Positions 1-12,788 of a DNA stretch of 64,000 nucleotides are shown here, in pieces. The translations under genes were made by a program, and so were the position numbers. Below the pieces are notes generated by a model that searched no databases, was not told the DNA's origin, and worked only from the letters and a program-made list of their open reading frames with translations. The number at the start of each line of letters is the position of its first letter. The first letter of the stretch is position 1. Source of the DNA: Trichodelitschia bisporula (Eukaryota; Ascomycota; Dothideomycetes; Phaeotrichales; Phaeotrichaceae). The stretch lies in assembly GCA_010356995.1 (NCBI GenBank), contig ML996696.1:498364-562363 (forward strand), in the 5' to 3' direction.

Positions 1-3000
1 AGTGGAGCATGTCGGTCATCGTTTCTGCGCGAGTTTCTGCGCCTAGATTCTGCAGATGCCAGGGAAGCTTCAATGAGATGACGAGCTAGCCGACAATGCT
101 GCTCTGCAGTCCCCAGCACTCGAGATAGCCAGCCAACAACGCCCTTTCCGTGCTTCGCTGGTGACTGATTCACTTCGGCATGTCTCCTCGCGTTGCGCCA
201 GAGACGCTCTGTCACGTACGCTAAAGGCTTAAGTCCGATTCTTTCGACTAGGGGGCGAAGGGCGGCAACAATCTCATGAGTTGGCATCCAGCATCTGTGG
301 ACTTCCTGTGGGTGAGCGGATCACCTCGCTGATTGTTTCGACGAAACTGCCGAACCGAGAAAGCGATCCCCATCCAGCATGGGCGGTGGGGAAGCGTTGC
401 CCCGCAAAGTTGAGTCTGGTACAACCCATCGTCGGCTCAACGTGCTCTTTACTGGATGTCCGATTTGTGAACCTTGACCGCTCCATGTTCTACTTTCTGG
501 CCTATGGTGAAGTGGCAGCTGTCCTGAATCTGATATTTGCTTCGAAGTTCGGGCCGACCCAGTTCCAAATCTACAAGGAAGCACCGGGGCTGAATGAACC
601 CCCAATGACAACCTGGATCGCATATCAATCGCGAGGTGCTTCCTGTAGACTCCTCTTAGCAATTACGACCTAGGCAATCCAGGGTGAGCTGTTCTGCAAT
701 TCGGGTATCAAGCTTAGCTGAATGGGTAACCCCGATGCTGGTGCTGTTTTGTCCAGACCTTCGTGCGGGTCTATAGGGTACTCAAGGCAACGCGGTATGG
801 TTGAACAGCTGTACCAGTTCAGATCAGCAATGATCGCGCAGAGTCAATGTGCTGTTGCTTCAACTTCTAAGTATTGGATCCGGCCTCCGCCATCAGCCCC
901 CTCTCGTATCACGCGATTTCGTTGAACTCTCAGGCTTTTACCGTAGTTCCTTCGCGATCTAACAAGCAAGTGCGACTCTGGTACCACTTCCGGGTATCGT
1001 ACCGTACTCGATCGGATCTCGGAACTCTCCGTATCTGGCCCCAATGTGCGGAACAGCCTATGTTCCACAAGATCTCAAGCCTCGGGTCCAGCCCAGATAT
1101 AATGTGCAGCAGAAATGTCTAAAGGAACAGACCATTACATCGAAACCCCGGAGAACAGGCCGTCACGAGCGACCTTGCTGGGTGCATTAATTGAACACGA
1201 ACTGTTGTGCTACCACAATATGTGATTATGTGCTGAAAACATGCGCAGTCTCAACCATGAAGCACCTTTGCACCGGACAATGACATATCATTCGCCTGCT
1301 AGAGCCTGAAGATGAACATACTCTTGGTCCATCTCCTTCGGCATTTATTTGGCCACCATGTTAGTTCGAACGCCTCACGAAAGCCTTACAGTTGCCGTTC
1401 TTCTCGATAACTTGCCCAAGTCATCCATCCGCTCTACGGTTGCTGCGATCCAGATGACACAGCATCCGGTCTCGGCCGCAAAGCACCATCATGTCTTATC
1501 CTACGGTTCGTAGGCTGTTTGCTGCGCACGCATACACTGTGGTTAATAACCCATTGTGCTCTTGTGCAAAGTTGTTTGCTCTTATCATCGTCCAGTGCTT
1601 GATGCTTCATCCCATCACGCGCACTTTCGGATCTTGGTATGTTGTACACCGTACAGTCTGTCCTTGCTCAAGGCTGGAGCTGTACTTGCGAGGTGTGGAG
1701 TCCGTAGACTCGAACACTGGCGCGACAATGAGACCGGCTCCGGAGTTGATGTCGAGCCCTCACCATGACAGCTTTCAAGGCCGTATGCGGGTGGCATGAG
1801 GGGCCATGCTTGTTTAGCAACTTGGTATTTCCTGGAGACGAGGGATATGTTTAGATGGAAAAGAATCCTTGGGCCTGAAGATGTCGTACCCTGCGGGTCG
1901 GGAGATCCTGTTCTCTAGCGTCGGAAGGCTTTGCCGACTGGTTGAGGGGTCCGTGAAGACACCGCTAAAACAGAATATGGCGCGGTTGGAGGAAAAGAAT
2001 CGTAGAAGCGGAAACAATTAGCATCTCAATGAACGCGTACCATGAATTCAAATGGAACAACATCCAGGACGACGGGAATGGCACATCATGGTTGGAGTTG
2101 GTATGAGAGCGGCGAAACCAAGGTCTGCCTTCATAAATTATTAGCCTCGAACGTGGGAGATAAACAATACTGAAGATACACCACCAGTTTCGTTATGAGG
2201 CCGCTCAGCGAGCTCTGCCGTGATCACTGAAGCCGAACCAAGTCCATTCGCATGATTAGTGATCCAACATGTCTAGCCCAGTCAACCCACAAACGTCCTC
2301 AATCGCTGCCAGGTCGCTGTTGTGCGCAAAACGCGCTGTCTGAAAACATCTCATGCTTACTGGGGAACTGAAATCGTGAAAGAAGTTGTGTTGTCGGATT
2401 TGAAATCTGCTTTGATTGGGTGTCAGCGCCGTCCGGGATGACCGCCTAACCAGAAAAAGACCTGGCGATATCGGGGAAGTCGGCCACATAGGTCAGAGAA
2501 ACACACCTCAGCAGCGGTTGATGTTTAAGGAATACAGCCCCTCAACGTGGACATTGCCTTCAGACAGCTCCTCGTCGTTAGCGAGGCCATTTTAGATGTT
2601 GGGTTGTATCGCATCATTTCATAGCTGAGTAACTTTGAACCCTGTCCTGACGGTCTTCAGCCCGATTAGGCCAGTACTCTGCGGGACAGAGGTTGTGTGT
2701 CGGAAGCCCACAAAGGCTTCCCTTCCATAGGCGAGACGAGTGTGGCCGGTGCATGTGAATGGGACGTAAGCCAAGGCTTTCGGGGACGAAGTACATGATC
2801 CGGCTTGAAGCCCGTCTGCCCAGCCTCAGGCTACTACCTTGCACAAGGCGAAAATCCATCCCGACAAGCAGAAGCAAGGCCAATGGTCAAGGTCGCCTTC
2901 TCAACGGAAAAGGCTGCGACCCTTTGCCGCCCCCAAACGGGATCTGCGACGTGGAGAAGATGCTGCCACGTCCCCTCACCCTAGGTGAACCCGTTTGCCG

Positions 3001-3456
3001 ACGCCGATGAACCTTCAGGCTGGCAGCAACCCTCTGCTAGCCTGACACAGCCCAAATACTGACAGCGTTTTAACCTGGGGAGCGAATTCGATTGAGGGTT
3101 TGTATGGTGAAACCCAGCACGATTAACGATAAGGTAGAGAGACGTGCAAACCCTGTCGAGGGCGACGACGAACTTCGTCCATGCTTGGATCTGATATCCA
3201 GGCCTGAGGTTAAAAGATGAGTGAAGGCCGTACCCGTATGCGACGACAAGGTGAAAAAGCGGCACAGCCTTACAAAAGGTTAAAGATAGCCACGGTCCGT
3301 CGTCAACATTCTGTCGAATCGTGTTTCCGTCTGGTGGGGAGACCCTAGAACCCCGGTAGAAGCACGAAAGACGTTCCAACTTTGGGGTTTTACCGGGTCT
3401 TCCCTTGCATCAAAGCTCGCTTTGTCAGGCAAAGCGGCTGGCGGACGATAGACCGA

Positions 3457-3535
3457 GGGCTATCCGAAAAAGTTGTGGCCGCCCTCTCTGGAGGTCTTTG
3501 CCGACGACGGCGTCCACGACTTTTTCGGATGGCCC
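3457..3535. repeat. MITE-like hairpin repeat, copy A
   Basis: This is a 79-base element with near-perfect inverted ends. The left 22 bases starting GGGCTATCCGAAAAAG match the reverse complement of the right end at 20 of 22 positions. Both mismatches are T on the left arm against C expected from the right arm. Weaker symmetry continues outward for about seven bases. A diverged copy lies at 6059-6138. Ends plus a second dispersed copy suggest a miniature inverted-repeat element or other short mobile repeat. No transposase and no clear target-site duplication were seen. Confidence 0.55.
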
Positions 3536-5245
3536 TTGGACCAGCCTTCGCATTTCTGTAGATCCCACTGCTTGCTGTCGGGCCTTCAGCGCTCATGCTC
3601 ACCTGGCGACGGTAGAGGCCTCGTCCTTGACCATGTACGGCTCTGTGGGATATGAGACTGCCGTACGGTGGGCGCTGGCGTGAAGCCGGCGAGCGGGGCT
3701 CGTAGGATTGCGTCATGGCGGGGCAAGATCATCGGAGCATACGTAGTGGTCAGTTCTAGGTCTTTAACCCGTTGCAGTAAGCAGGGTACGGATATGTGGA
3801 TGTGGAGAGGGTTCGGCACCATGAGCGAATCTTCGCTGCCGAATATGGAGCGAGCAACCATCTGAATGGTTACTGTAGCAAGCTCCGCGCGGCTTGTACC
3901 ACCAAATGCCGCTCATACATTGTGCAAACGAGGTTGGCCCGCGGGCTCGCTATCCAGCTGCGCCACAGCGATATGCGCTGGGATTGCGAAACACATCCAA
4001 TGCTCGATACTGAGGTCTGCATGCGTCCTGCACGCTTTCCACCCTCTGCCACCATCTGAGACCACCTTCCGCAACTCCGTTACAGACCCGCTATGAGCAT
4101 GTTCAAAGCATCTTAGTGTTAGCCGGTGCTTGATGGCGAAGGGCAAAATACGCTCACGGTACAGCGCGCGAAAGACGGGCAGCCTTAAGTCGAGACACTG
4201 CATCAGTCACCTCGAGAATGAACAAAGCTCGTATGACGGGGCTTGAATGAGGCTGAGAAGGCAACTCATTTACCATCGGAGGCCAGTTTGAGCGGCAAAC
4301 AGTGCTGGAAGTTTTGGGGAGAGTTTGCGCAATCCGCACGCCGTACGAAGTATGGAGGTCAAGATGAGGGATGCTTCGGACGCCCGGTCGCATTTCAGAT
4401 CCCCCAGAAACATAGTCCATTCGAACCCAGTGGTCGTTTTGGTTCGCCTGGAACGAAGGTTAACCATTTAGACGCCGTCATGAAGGCTGAGCATGCGGCA
4501 CAACTTACCCGTCAGTTATCGACAGGGTGGCGCGAGTGGAGAGTGCATCCGCTGCTGCTTTTCGTCGCCGAGAATTCTTCCGCCGGCTGCTCCGCCGCAT
4601 CATTCACACCAATCAAGCCGGGAGTCTCCGGTCAAATTCGTGCGGCTGTGGGTGCCAGAGCCTTCCCAACTGAGCTGGCACCAGTAGCTCAACGACGGCG
4701 TCAAGCGGCATGGAGCTGAAGTTAATCCGCGCGAGGGACGAAGGCGAATATCTTCCCAAACGAGCCAGGAAAATACGAAGCCATTGGAGAGTGGAGCGAA
4801 TTAGCTCCGAAAGGTTTCAAGAATTGTCGTGCTTGTTCCGCTGACTGTGGCAGTCCATGATTCTCGTTGTTGTGTGCGTGGCTGGTGCAGTTGGCTGTTG
4901 TTTGCTGCGGGGTTGTCATAAGCTTCATGCAACGTCCCGCGGGGAGCACCTTTTGAACCAATTGCCCACATGGCCTGCACTGACAAGGACAGGCACTCGT
5001 CCCGAGTGTGCAGTAAGTTCGTCGGAGTGGCTGGAAACCTGTCCCACTGGCTCCCATAGCAGCTGTAGGGTTTATTGGTGGCTGGAGGCAGTGTGTGTTA
5101 TCTGGGAATGGCAGTGCTTTCCCAGCACAGCGAGAGAGGCCTTGCTGTTGACTGAGCAGCTTCAATCCAGTACTGTGATAATCAGCCATCATACTTCAAG
5201 GACGAGATGAAGCTGGGTTGGACTCACGTATCGAGAGCTCAAGTT

Positions 5246-5278
5246 GGCAAGCTTACGGTTCGATTCCGGTAACTTGCC
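5246..5278 (+). other. Short hairpin with tRNA T-arm-like loop
   Basis: The sequence folds as GGCAAG/CTTGCC with further inner pairs and a TTCGATT loop closed by CGG/CCG. The loop resembles a tRNA T-loop (B box). No acceptor, D or anticodon arm could be found upstream, so this is not a complete tRNA. It may be a relic or chance. Confidence 0.2.
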
Positions 5279-6058
5279 TGTTATCATCAAGCTATTCTAA
5301 GAAGTCGATGGGGCTGTGGTGGATGGTGATCAAGAAGCAAGATAAGAGAGTCATCGATCCTGAAGTGCGCGGATGCGAACTGACGGTGAACCAAATGAAG
5401 ACCCTAAGCAACGAGGCGGGGTATCATCCGCCACACTTCAACTCTCGGCGGCCAACTCATGATTGCACAGGGGACGATACGGATGTAGATGCTGCCGGCA
5501 CCAAGCGTCGAGCGATGGCGGCTTGTAGTTGACTTCCTACAGACGTACGCCCGGCCTTTGTGCATGTACGCAGTACAACTCTCAACAATCCAAAGGTGAA
5601 ATCATGAGGATTTGGCTGCCGAATCGATGTCAGAGAGGCTCTTAGTCTTCAGTAAATGCACCCCACATTGACCTTAAGACCGACTTGGGGTTAGCCGTCG
5701 GGATCCCGGCACGGAGCAATTATCTGCCATGTGGCCACCTCGTTTATCGTGGTCGCCGGTCGGTCATCACCGAACTTCGTACATGGGTGTTTAGAAGTAG
5801 GACCACCATTGCTACGTAGTATCCAATATCAATGGATGGATGCAGTCTCAAGCCGAAGCTCTGAAGTCGAGGACTGTTCGAAATAAGCGCTAGAACTAGA
5901 ATTGCCCATGACACGGCGTTTAGAGTTCGCTCCTCTATCACCGCGGCTACAGTACTGTACGGTGGTAAGGTCCTGACGGCTTCTCTGCTTCCGAGCCGTA
6001 ACGGGTTTATTGAGGCGGTCTGGCGATACGAGCCGCTGACGCTACCATACAGGTTCCA

Positions 6059-6138
6059 GGGCCTCCCGAAAAAAATCTTGGCCGCCCTGTCTGGGCGTCT
6101 TTGCGGACGGGGGCGACAACGACCTTTTCAGGTAGCCC
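6059..6138. repeat. MITE-like hairpin repeat, copy B (diverged)
   Basis: This 80-base stretch aligns with copy A at 3457-3535 in the same orientation. The right-hand 59 bases align without gaps at about 47 identical positions, including the shared blocks GGCCGCCCT and GTCTTTGC. The left arm is more diverged and one base longer. The terminal inverted repeat is largely decayed here, so this looks like the older copy. Confidence 0.5.
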
Positions 6139-8027
6139 TTGCCTTTTTGCTGGAAGGGATTTTTCTTCCTGCCGAGCTGTCTTCTCGCGCGTGAAAGGGA
6201 GAGACTTGACGTCTGTTTCGCAGCGGTACTTTTTTATGTAGTAGTCGCGTCCTAGAACTAGTACGTTGTACGAACAGCTGTTGGCAAATTGGATGCAGAG
6301 CATCATCTTACCCCCGTTTCTTGGGCACCAGTTGCATCGCTAATCGCATCTCTATCCCGTAGCCAATCATCAAGGCTCAATCCACAGCTCACATTTCCTC
6401 ATTGGGATTTGGTGGACAAATATTCCGCATCTGAGGCCAAGCCTCAAACTCACTCCATTAGTGATCAGTGATCTTGATGTGTGGGCCAGCCTTTGATCTA
6501 TGGATAACTTTGTATTCCTCCATTCTCACCCAAGCATCCTGACTGCTACTCATAACTTCATGAAAGTGGCATCATAATGATTGTTGGGATGCACAGGAGG
6601 CTGACTGACTGTGTTTCTTCTGGGGTTCGACACCAGGGGGCATCGCCTTCAGAATCTAGCCGCCCTACCCGTACCTCAGCCATTGGTCGTTGCGCAAGGC
6701 CTGCTTTGACGCCTTTCTGTCCATGGCCACCACGATCACAGCCCCTGCCGTACCCGTACCGTGCTATCCAGCCCCCGACGCCCTCGATCGAACCGAAAAG
6801 GGTTGCCGTCCATCGGGACGACAAAGCTCATCCCAATTTCCACAATTCCATATCGCTTCTTCTGAAGGCGACATGGCAATGAGTGAGCGGGGGGGAGGGG
6901 GGGAGAATCTATTGTCGCCTTCTCCTCATCCGTTTGTAGACATCACTGGTCAACTGAGCCGGTGGTTGGAAGAAATTGACGGAATGGACGCGCACCATAG
7001 CACATAACGGGCATTTAAGCACTTTCTTACTTTTTTTCTCGTGAAGCGCGGGCCCTTGGTTACAGTGGGTCATATCCCATAACTCCTACAACGTACTACA
7101 TTCACAGTTGCCTGAATGCACAGCTTCGTTGGTACTCGTACGTACAATCAGAGGATGGTGACCGACACCTAAGCAGCGTGTACCACAATACGCACAGAGA
7201 TCTTGCCTACTGTGGGACATGTGTACGATTGGTGTTGATTCGAGCAATGACGGACCGTTCCAGGTTTTGTCTCAAAGTGGCCAGCTGCAACATTCCCCAT
7301 GTGGCTGTGTTTCGACTGCCCCCACAACGCATCGATCCCGAAGTGGATACCTTTCGTCACCAGTTTCGGAGGGCGGGGAAGCTTGAACTCCCGTTGAACT
7401 GGGGAAGGGTGAGAAACAAGGCACAGCTTTCGTTGCGAAAGATGGTGGAGCGAGTGGTAGAGCGGCGCTTGATGAAGCTTCGAGGAGGGAACCCAGTCCA
7501 CTGGCAATGCTCGTGCCTGATGTTTCCCTTTCCTCGACGCCCTGCCGCCCTGTGGAAACAACAGGCCGTAGGGCAGGGTGACGACGGGCCTGCGGGCTTT
7601 CTGCGCAGCCGTGGCGTGCGCCCGCTTGCGCGCTCATGCGCCACCTCGACTAGCTCAGAGTTAGGAACCTCTACGCAGTAGTCTAGTCTACGGGTAGTAG
7701 TCTCGGCGTCATTGAAGCATTCCCGGCCCCCATCTCTCTTTCTACTACCTCGCTACCACTACGGTACCACAGTACCACTGTGGTAGCCTTATCTTCTTCG
7801 ATCACGTCTTCTAAGTTCTCGAACCTACGGACTCAAAACAGGGAAAGTCATATGAGGGCATCGGTCGCCGGCGGGTAAGGGAAGCGATGGGACCCGATTC
7901 CTAAGCATAGGTTAGGGGACACAGCAGCCCACTCTAGATGGGTGAGGGCGCCAATGGTTGCGTTGTTCCAATGATTCAGTAGTGGGGGGGGTTTGACAAT
8001 TGCAAAGAAGGGGAAAAGGGCTTAGCT

Positions 8028-8040
8028 GGGGGGGGGGGGG
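8028..8040. repeat. Poly-G run of 13
   Basis: Thirteen consecutive G lie in a purine-rich stretch that also holds an eight-G run at about 7984-7991. Such homopolymers are length-variable and prone to sequencing error. Confidence 0.8.
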
Positions 8041-8273
8041 TTGAGTGGAGAGGAGGGTTTGGTATGGGGGTTGGGGAATTGATGAGAGAAGGAAGCTTGT
8101 TGGAGCTTGCCGAAGGGATAGCTTACGGATTGAGAGAGAGTACAGTACTACGTAGTAGAGAGAGAGAAAGAGAAGGCGTGAGGTTTTCTTACCAGGGTTC
8201 AGCGGGATTTCAGCTGGGCCACTTTGCTGCGTTGGCAGAGGGTTTTGGTGTGAGGCCAAATTTGGATGCAGCG

Positions 8274-8317
8274 TGGCTGATAGATGGCTGATGGATGGCT
8301 GATGGAGATGGCTGATG
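8274..8317. repeat. 11-bp tandem repeat, about four copies
   Basis: Units TGGCTGATAGA, TGGCTGATGGA, TGGCTGATGGAGA and TGGCTGATG follow head to tail. The third unit is two bases longer. This is a minor minisatellite in the gene-free region. Confidence 0.75.
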
Positions 8318-9754
8318 TCTTGGCTAGCATAATCTGACCCTTTCTCTTCCCCAACCCTTGCAAAAAGGTAAGAGCTCCTTACCAAACGGCCTCAAGCCAC
8401 TTACGGTTTAGTTCAGAAAACTGGGCCACTACTGGACTGGCCGCCGCACATTGCCCCACCACTCCGCAAGCGGCTCCTGCGCCTTCGCGATCAAGCATGG
8501 GCAGGATCTACCGGCAACCTTGAAAATGTGAAGTTCTGCAAAAAAAAGAAACAGCAAAGCAAAGCAAAATGCTGCATGCAAACCCGCTCAAAGCTTCACC
8601 AGCTCCATGTTTGAGCCCAGATACGTTGTAAAAACGGCCACTTACGCATGTAACTGAAGCCATAACCGCCTCAACTGTTTGTTGGTACATTCATAGGGTC
8701 GAGGCAGAAGGGAAAGAATAGAAGAAGAATAGGTAATGGTTAGGACATGTCGTTGCATTGTTCGAGGTTCGAGTGTTCAAGACCCTGCTGGCCCAGCCGA
8801 GTTATCAGTTCAGGACTGTCACTCAGCCCACCCCATACATACGGTGTATCCCCAGCCCGTATGTTTAGTTCTCCCAATCCATCCCCATCTTTTTTTTTCT
8901 GAACTCTCGTCTCTCCACCCACACCCGCTTTTTCTCCATCAGAAACACATCCACCTTCGTTTTCCTTGCTGCTCGTCCCCGCATTCCCACAAAGCTCGGT
9001 CTCAGTGCTTAACGTACATACATTGTACTCGGCAGCCTACCCCGCCATCCCGCCTTGCATCCAACAATCTGTACTAACTTCATCTCCTCCCCCGCACTTT
9101 CTCACCGTTATTACATATCTGTCGCTTCCGTCTACCACCCCCCCCCCCCACCATCTGAACCTCCTCGCTCTTCTCCCTACACCATCAATCGATCCGGGCA
9201 CTTGTCCTCTTCGCCCGGCGGCGTGAGGCCGGGGAAGTCCAAAATATCAAATCTGAGCTTTAGCTCAAAAGAGCCCCTAGGCGTCTCATCAGCTTCGTTC
9301 ACCCGTGTGTGATCTGACTCAACTTCGTGGACCTTCTCTGACCTAGAAGTTTGGCCAGCCTCCAGTCGGTTCGTTTTTTGTCTTGATGGGCGCAAGGAAA
9401 GCCCATTCACCAAGAAGAGAAGCTGACCTTTCCGCCATTTGCTAGATTTGTCCGCTGTTGGTTGCTCACTGCCCGTTTTGGAGTGGAAGGAGCCATCCAC
9501 TACTAATTGAGATCCGAGCCCAGCCATCTTCATTGAAGCCAGTGACGCTACAATCTGTTTTACCCTCAGCCTCGGCAATCGTCCATTGTTCCACGATTCA
9601 GTCTATCAACTCTGCTTTTCGGCAGGTTCTCAAAGGCAGCGTCTTGATCTATCCTCGCCATTGGTGAGCCAACGCAGTCCCATAGCTTGGCCGAATCGCA
9701 CACGTACCGACTTCACTTTCACTACATCCACCATTTCCGCCCCAACTTCCCCAG

Positions 9755-12700
9755 GTCCGCCCCCAACTGTCAAGGTGGCTCCTCCAAAGAGCACCGTAAC
9801 GCCGGGTTACATCTGGTGTCCCTATTGCGGCAACCAGTTTGGCCGGGCGGAGCACTTGGAACGGCACCTGTTAACACGTAGGGGACCTCCGCTAACCTCT
9901 CCGATGCTTTCATGGATACTAACGCTTCGGTAGATACCAACGTCAAGCCATTCAAGTGTTCCCTATGTCATATGTCCTTTGCCCGAAAGTAGGTTGATAC
10001 CATGGCCTGCTGCCCGTACGAGTGCTTATGTTGCTGCAGGGATCTTCGTCAACGGCACCTCAACACCATCCACTCCAACTGCGAGGACACATCCTCATCG
10101 GGTAACGTAAATGCCATGATGAAAACGACCGAACGGAATGCCATCGCATGCGAAAATTGTGCCCGAACTAAGACGAAGTGTGACAAATCTTTCCCGTGCT
10201 CGAGGTGCGAAGCCAAGGGCCTATCGTGTCGAGTTCGTGCTGCAAGGCGAAAGAGCAAGATTGCAAAGCGTGAAGAGCAAAATCATCAGCAACTGCTGAA
10301 CGGCGTCCAACCGGCATCTTCCAATTCGTCACAAGAAGCTTTGCCGAAGGGCGCGGAGGGGTCTCCGCAGCAGTTGCCTCCTGACACGTTCCCAGAGGAG
10401 TACGGCGGCAGCCAATTTCAGTCTCCCAGTTCCAGGTCATCAACGGTCATACTGACTCCAAGGCGGGGAACGGTTGCCAGCAATCCGGAGGAAGTCATGG
10501 TAGCAACGGCTGCCATGACTGGCCCTCTCAACTATACTCCAATGCTCGACCAGCAAATGGGTCCATGGTCATCACCGCAGGCTCAATTCGCCCAACAACA
10601 GCCCCAACCCTTCAATCCTATCGCAAGACCGGACGCAACAATGGCTCCGGGGATGACGGGGTCAATGGGTCCCTTTTTCGAGGCCGAGCGACAAATGGTT
10701 CCCGCCCTGTTCTCGGGCTACAGCCTGGGCAGCAATCCCTCTCTTCAACTTCATACGCCACTGAACACGCCTCCTCTTGCGTCTCCAAACTTCGATGGCA
10801 TCCATCATAGTCCATGGCCTTTGGCTAACGATTCCGCGTATTATTCTGGTGGTGTGGACCATGTCGTCGAGGACAACTCGCCTGACATGGATGCCTCGGG
10901 CAGTACTGAATTGACCCCGACCCCGACTGTTCGTGCGTATGATGGTTGGAACAGTTTCTGTTGCCACAGATTCATCTCCCCAGCCGATTGCCCGAGTACA
11001 GCTCAGTACAATCTTTCGAGTCTCCAGCAATTGCTGCAGGATAAGGGTTTCTGGGAGACTTGGAAGCTGCAGTGCCCGGATGCTGACCTGTCGAATTCCC
11101 AATTGAAAGTGGCACCATTGCAAGAAGACGCTCGAGACATCTTGTTTGCCGTTACGCAAAAGTCGTTTCGCACCGCCTCGAAACGGAGGAAAGATGGCAA
11201 TGTTGATGCAGGCTCCTCGACTGATCTCAAATTTGCTCCCCTTCCGCCAGCCCGAGTCCTGGAAAGGTTTTTGGAGCTGTATGCGGCCAAAGTTGAACGG
11301 CATTTTCCCATGACGCCTTTGGGCTGCCTTGACATCAATCGGCTGCTGAATCGTGCACCCAACAGCGAGCTGGCCAGTATTCTCGTCTTGCTGATGGTGG
11401 CCACCGGCGCTCTAGCGACTCAAAGCATCGACGCACGCTTGCTGAGCTGTGGCCTGACCGAGGCGAGTCGCGTTTGCCTCCGAAGCGTCATCGAGAAGGA
11501 CATCCGTCTCGCCAGGAGCCCAATGACTCACCATGCCGGTCTTCTTTTCATCATGTCGGCAGCGTGGAGCGGTGATAAGTGGCTGATGGACATTGCAATT
11601 GGACAAAGAGGCATGTACCTTGCCATGATGAGAGACACCAGGGTTCCAGAGTCTACTGCAGTGTCTGCGGAACCTATGTCGAGGTTGTCATGGGAGCACT
11701 GGCTGCGGCAGGAAGAGTCGAGCAGGCTGACATATTCGTGGTGCATTCTCGACCTTGAATTGGCGCTGTTCCACGACCAACAGCCCTTGATGACGCTCGA
11801 CGACTTCGTTGTACCGATGCCAACTGACGACAGTTTGTGGGAAGCGACGACTGAGCAGCAGTGGGGGGAAGCTTCCGAACGAGCTTACCCCGCAGGCAAC
11901 GACTGGCCACCGTCTCTTGGTGACCTTTTCGCGACCTTGAAGGAGGCACCCCACAGGATCCGTGGTGAAAGGTTAACCCTCCTCCAACTTCGCCTTTTGC
12001 TCCACCCCATTCTGTCGGAGGTAGGACAGTACAGGTCGTATTTGCGTGGCCTTCAGTCTCATGAATCTGGATCTGCTCGCCAGCGCTGCAGTGAAGTTCA
12101 GACGTTGCTCTCTCAATGGAATACACTCGCGGCACAGCACATCGAGGCGCGCGGTTCAAGTTGTGCGATACAATCGACTCTGGCTCTCTTCCAGCTCATT
12201 AGCCTGGCTGTCGTATCTGACATCAAGGCCATCGAAAAGTTTTCGCGCAGACCCCACCAGCTCAAGCCGTCCCGCTGCCTTGATCATGAGGAGCTCGCTG
12301 TCGTCCATGCATGCCAGGTTTTGCGACATATACGCCTGGTAACGCCATCACTCCGTCCACATTGGTGGGCAGCCGCTGTGTACCGAGCATCGATGACCAT
12401 CTGGTTCTGGACGTACATGCTGCCATCAAAGGTCGAAGCACCGACGTCACCGTCGGGCCGCTTCATGCTTGACAAGGCTCATATGGGTGAAGCCGAAGTG
12501 CAGCACTTTCTCCATTCCAAGGCTGGTGGTCCGATGATTGCACGGCAGGATGGCGTTGTTATCGAAGTGGATACTCCTCCATTGGCGCTGGGGGTTGGTG
12601 TTGAGATTCTTGATGAGGGATTCTTGAATACCTTTGGTGACGGTATCAGATTCAAGTTGGTTAGTATGACAAAGGAATTCCGAGGGGCGCCTGAGCGACT

Positions 12701-12788
12701 AACATCCACTCAGGATCGGTTCCATCAGGAACAGCAACGTATCCACGTGGGAATCGGCCGGCCGCGTGAGGTTGAGGCATGGGAATAA
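9755..12788 (+). CDS. CMR1: C2H2 plus Zn2Cys6 transcription factor, Cmr1/Pig1 melanin-regulator type (5' end unresolved)
   Basis: Likely nuclear activator of DHN-melanin genes. Visible exons are about 9755-9877, 9934-9988 and 10040-12788, with introns of 56 and 51 bp that keep frame. Finger 1 (C-x2-C-x12-H-x3-H) starts at base 9817, and its last His is made across the first intron. Finger 2 (C-x2-C-x12-H-x4-H) starts at 9957. They are joined by a classic H-T-x-x-K-P-F linker. A complete Zn2Cys6 cluster (C-x2-C-x6-C-x5-C-x2-C-x6-C) lies at 10149-10229, followed by a ~850-residue fungal regulatory region. The pairing of two C2H2 fingers with one Zn2Cys6 cluster is the hallmark of Cmr1 (Colletotrichum, Cochliobolus) and Pig1 (Magnaporthe), and total length near 1000 residues also fits. 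The frame is open back to 9511 but holds no ATG, so the start must be in an upstream exon. The 9755 start is the base after a possible CCAG acceptor and is only a conservative choice. The linked THN-reductase-like gene at 18.2 kb supports the assignment. Confidence 0.8.

Larger units (their letters stand above)
1..9510. other. Gene-free region upstream of the melanin regulator
   Basis: No open frame here looks like a recognisable protein. The longest frames (130-170 codons) overlap one another on both strands, have no domain signature and do not join through plausible introns. Base composition is not visibly AT-rich, so there is no obvious large RIP-degraded block. What can be seen is two related ~80 bp hairpin repeats, one small hairpin, a 13-base G run and a short tandem repeat, all listed separately. 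The last ~800 bases (about 8.7-9.5 kb) are pyrimidine-rich with long C and T runs, like the 5' leader or promoter of the transcription factor that follows. The missing first exon of that gene may lie here. Confidence 0.6.
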
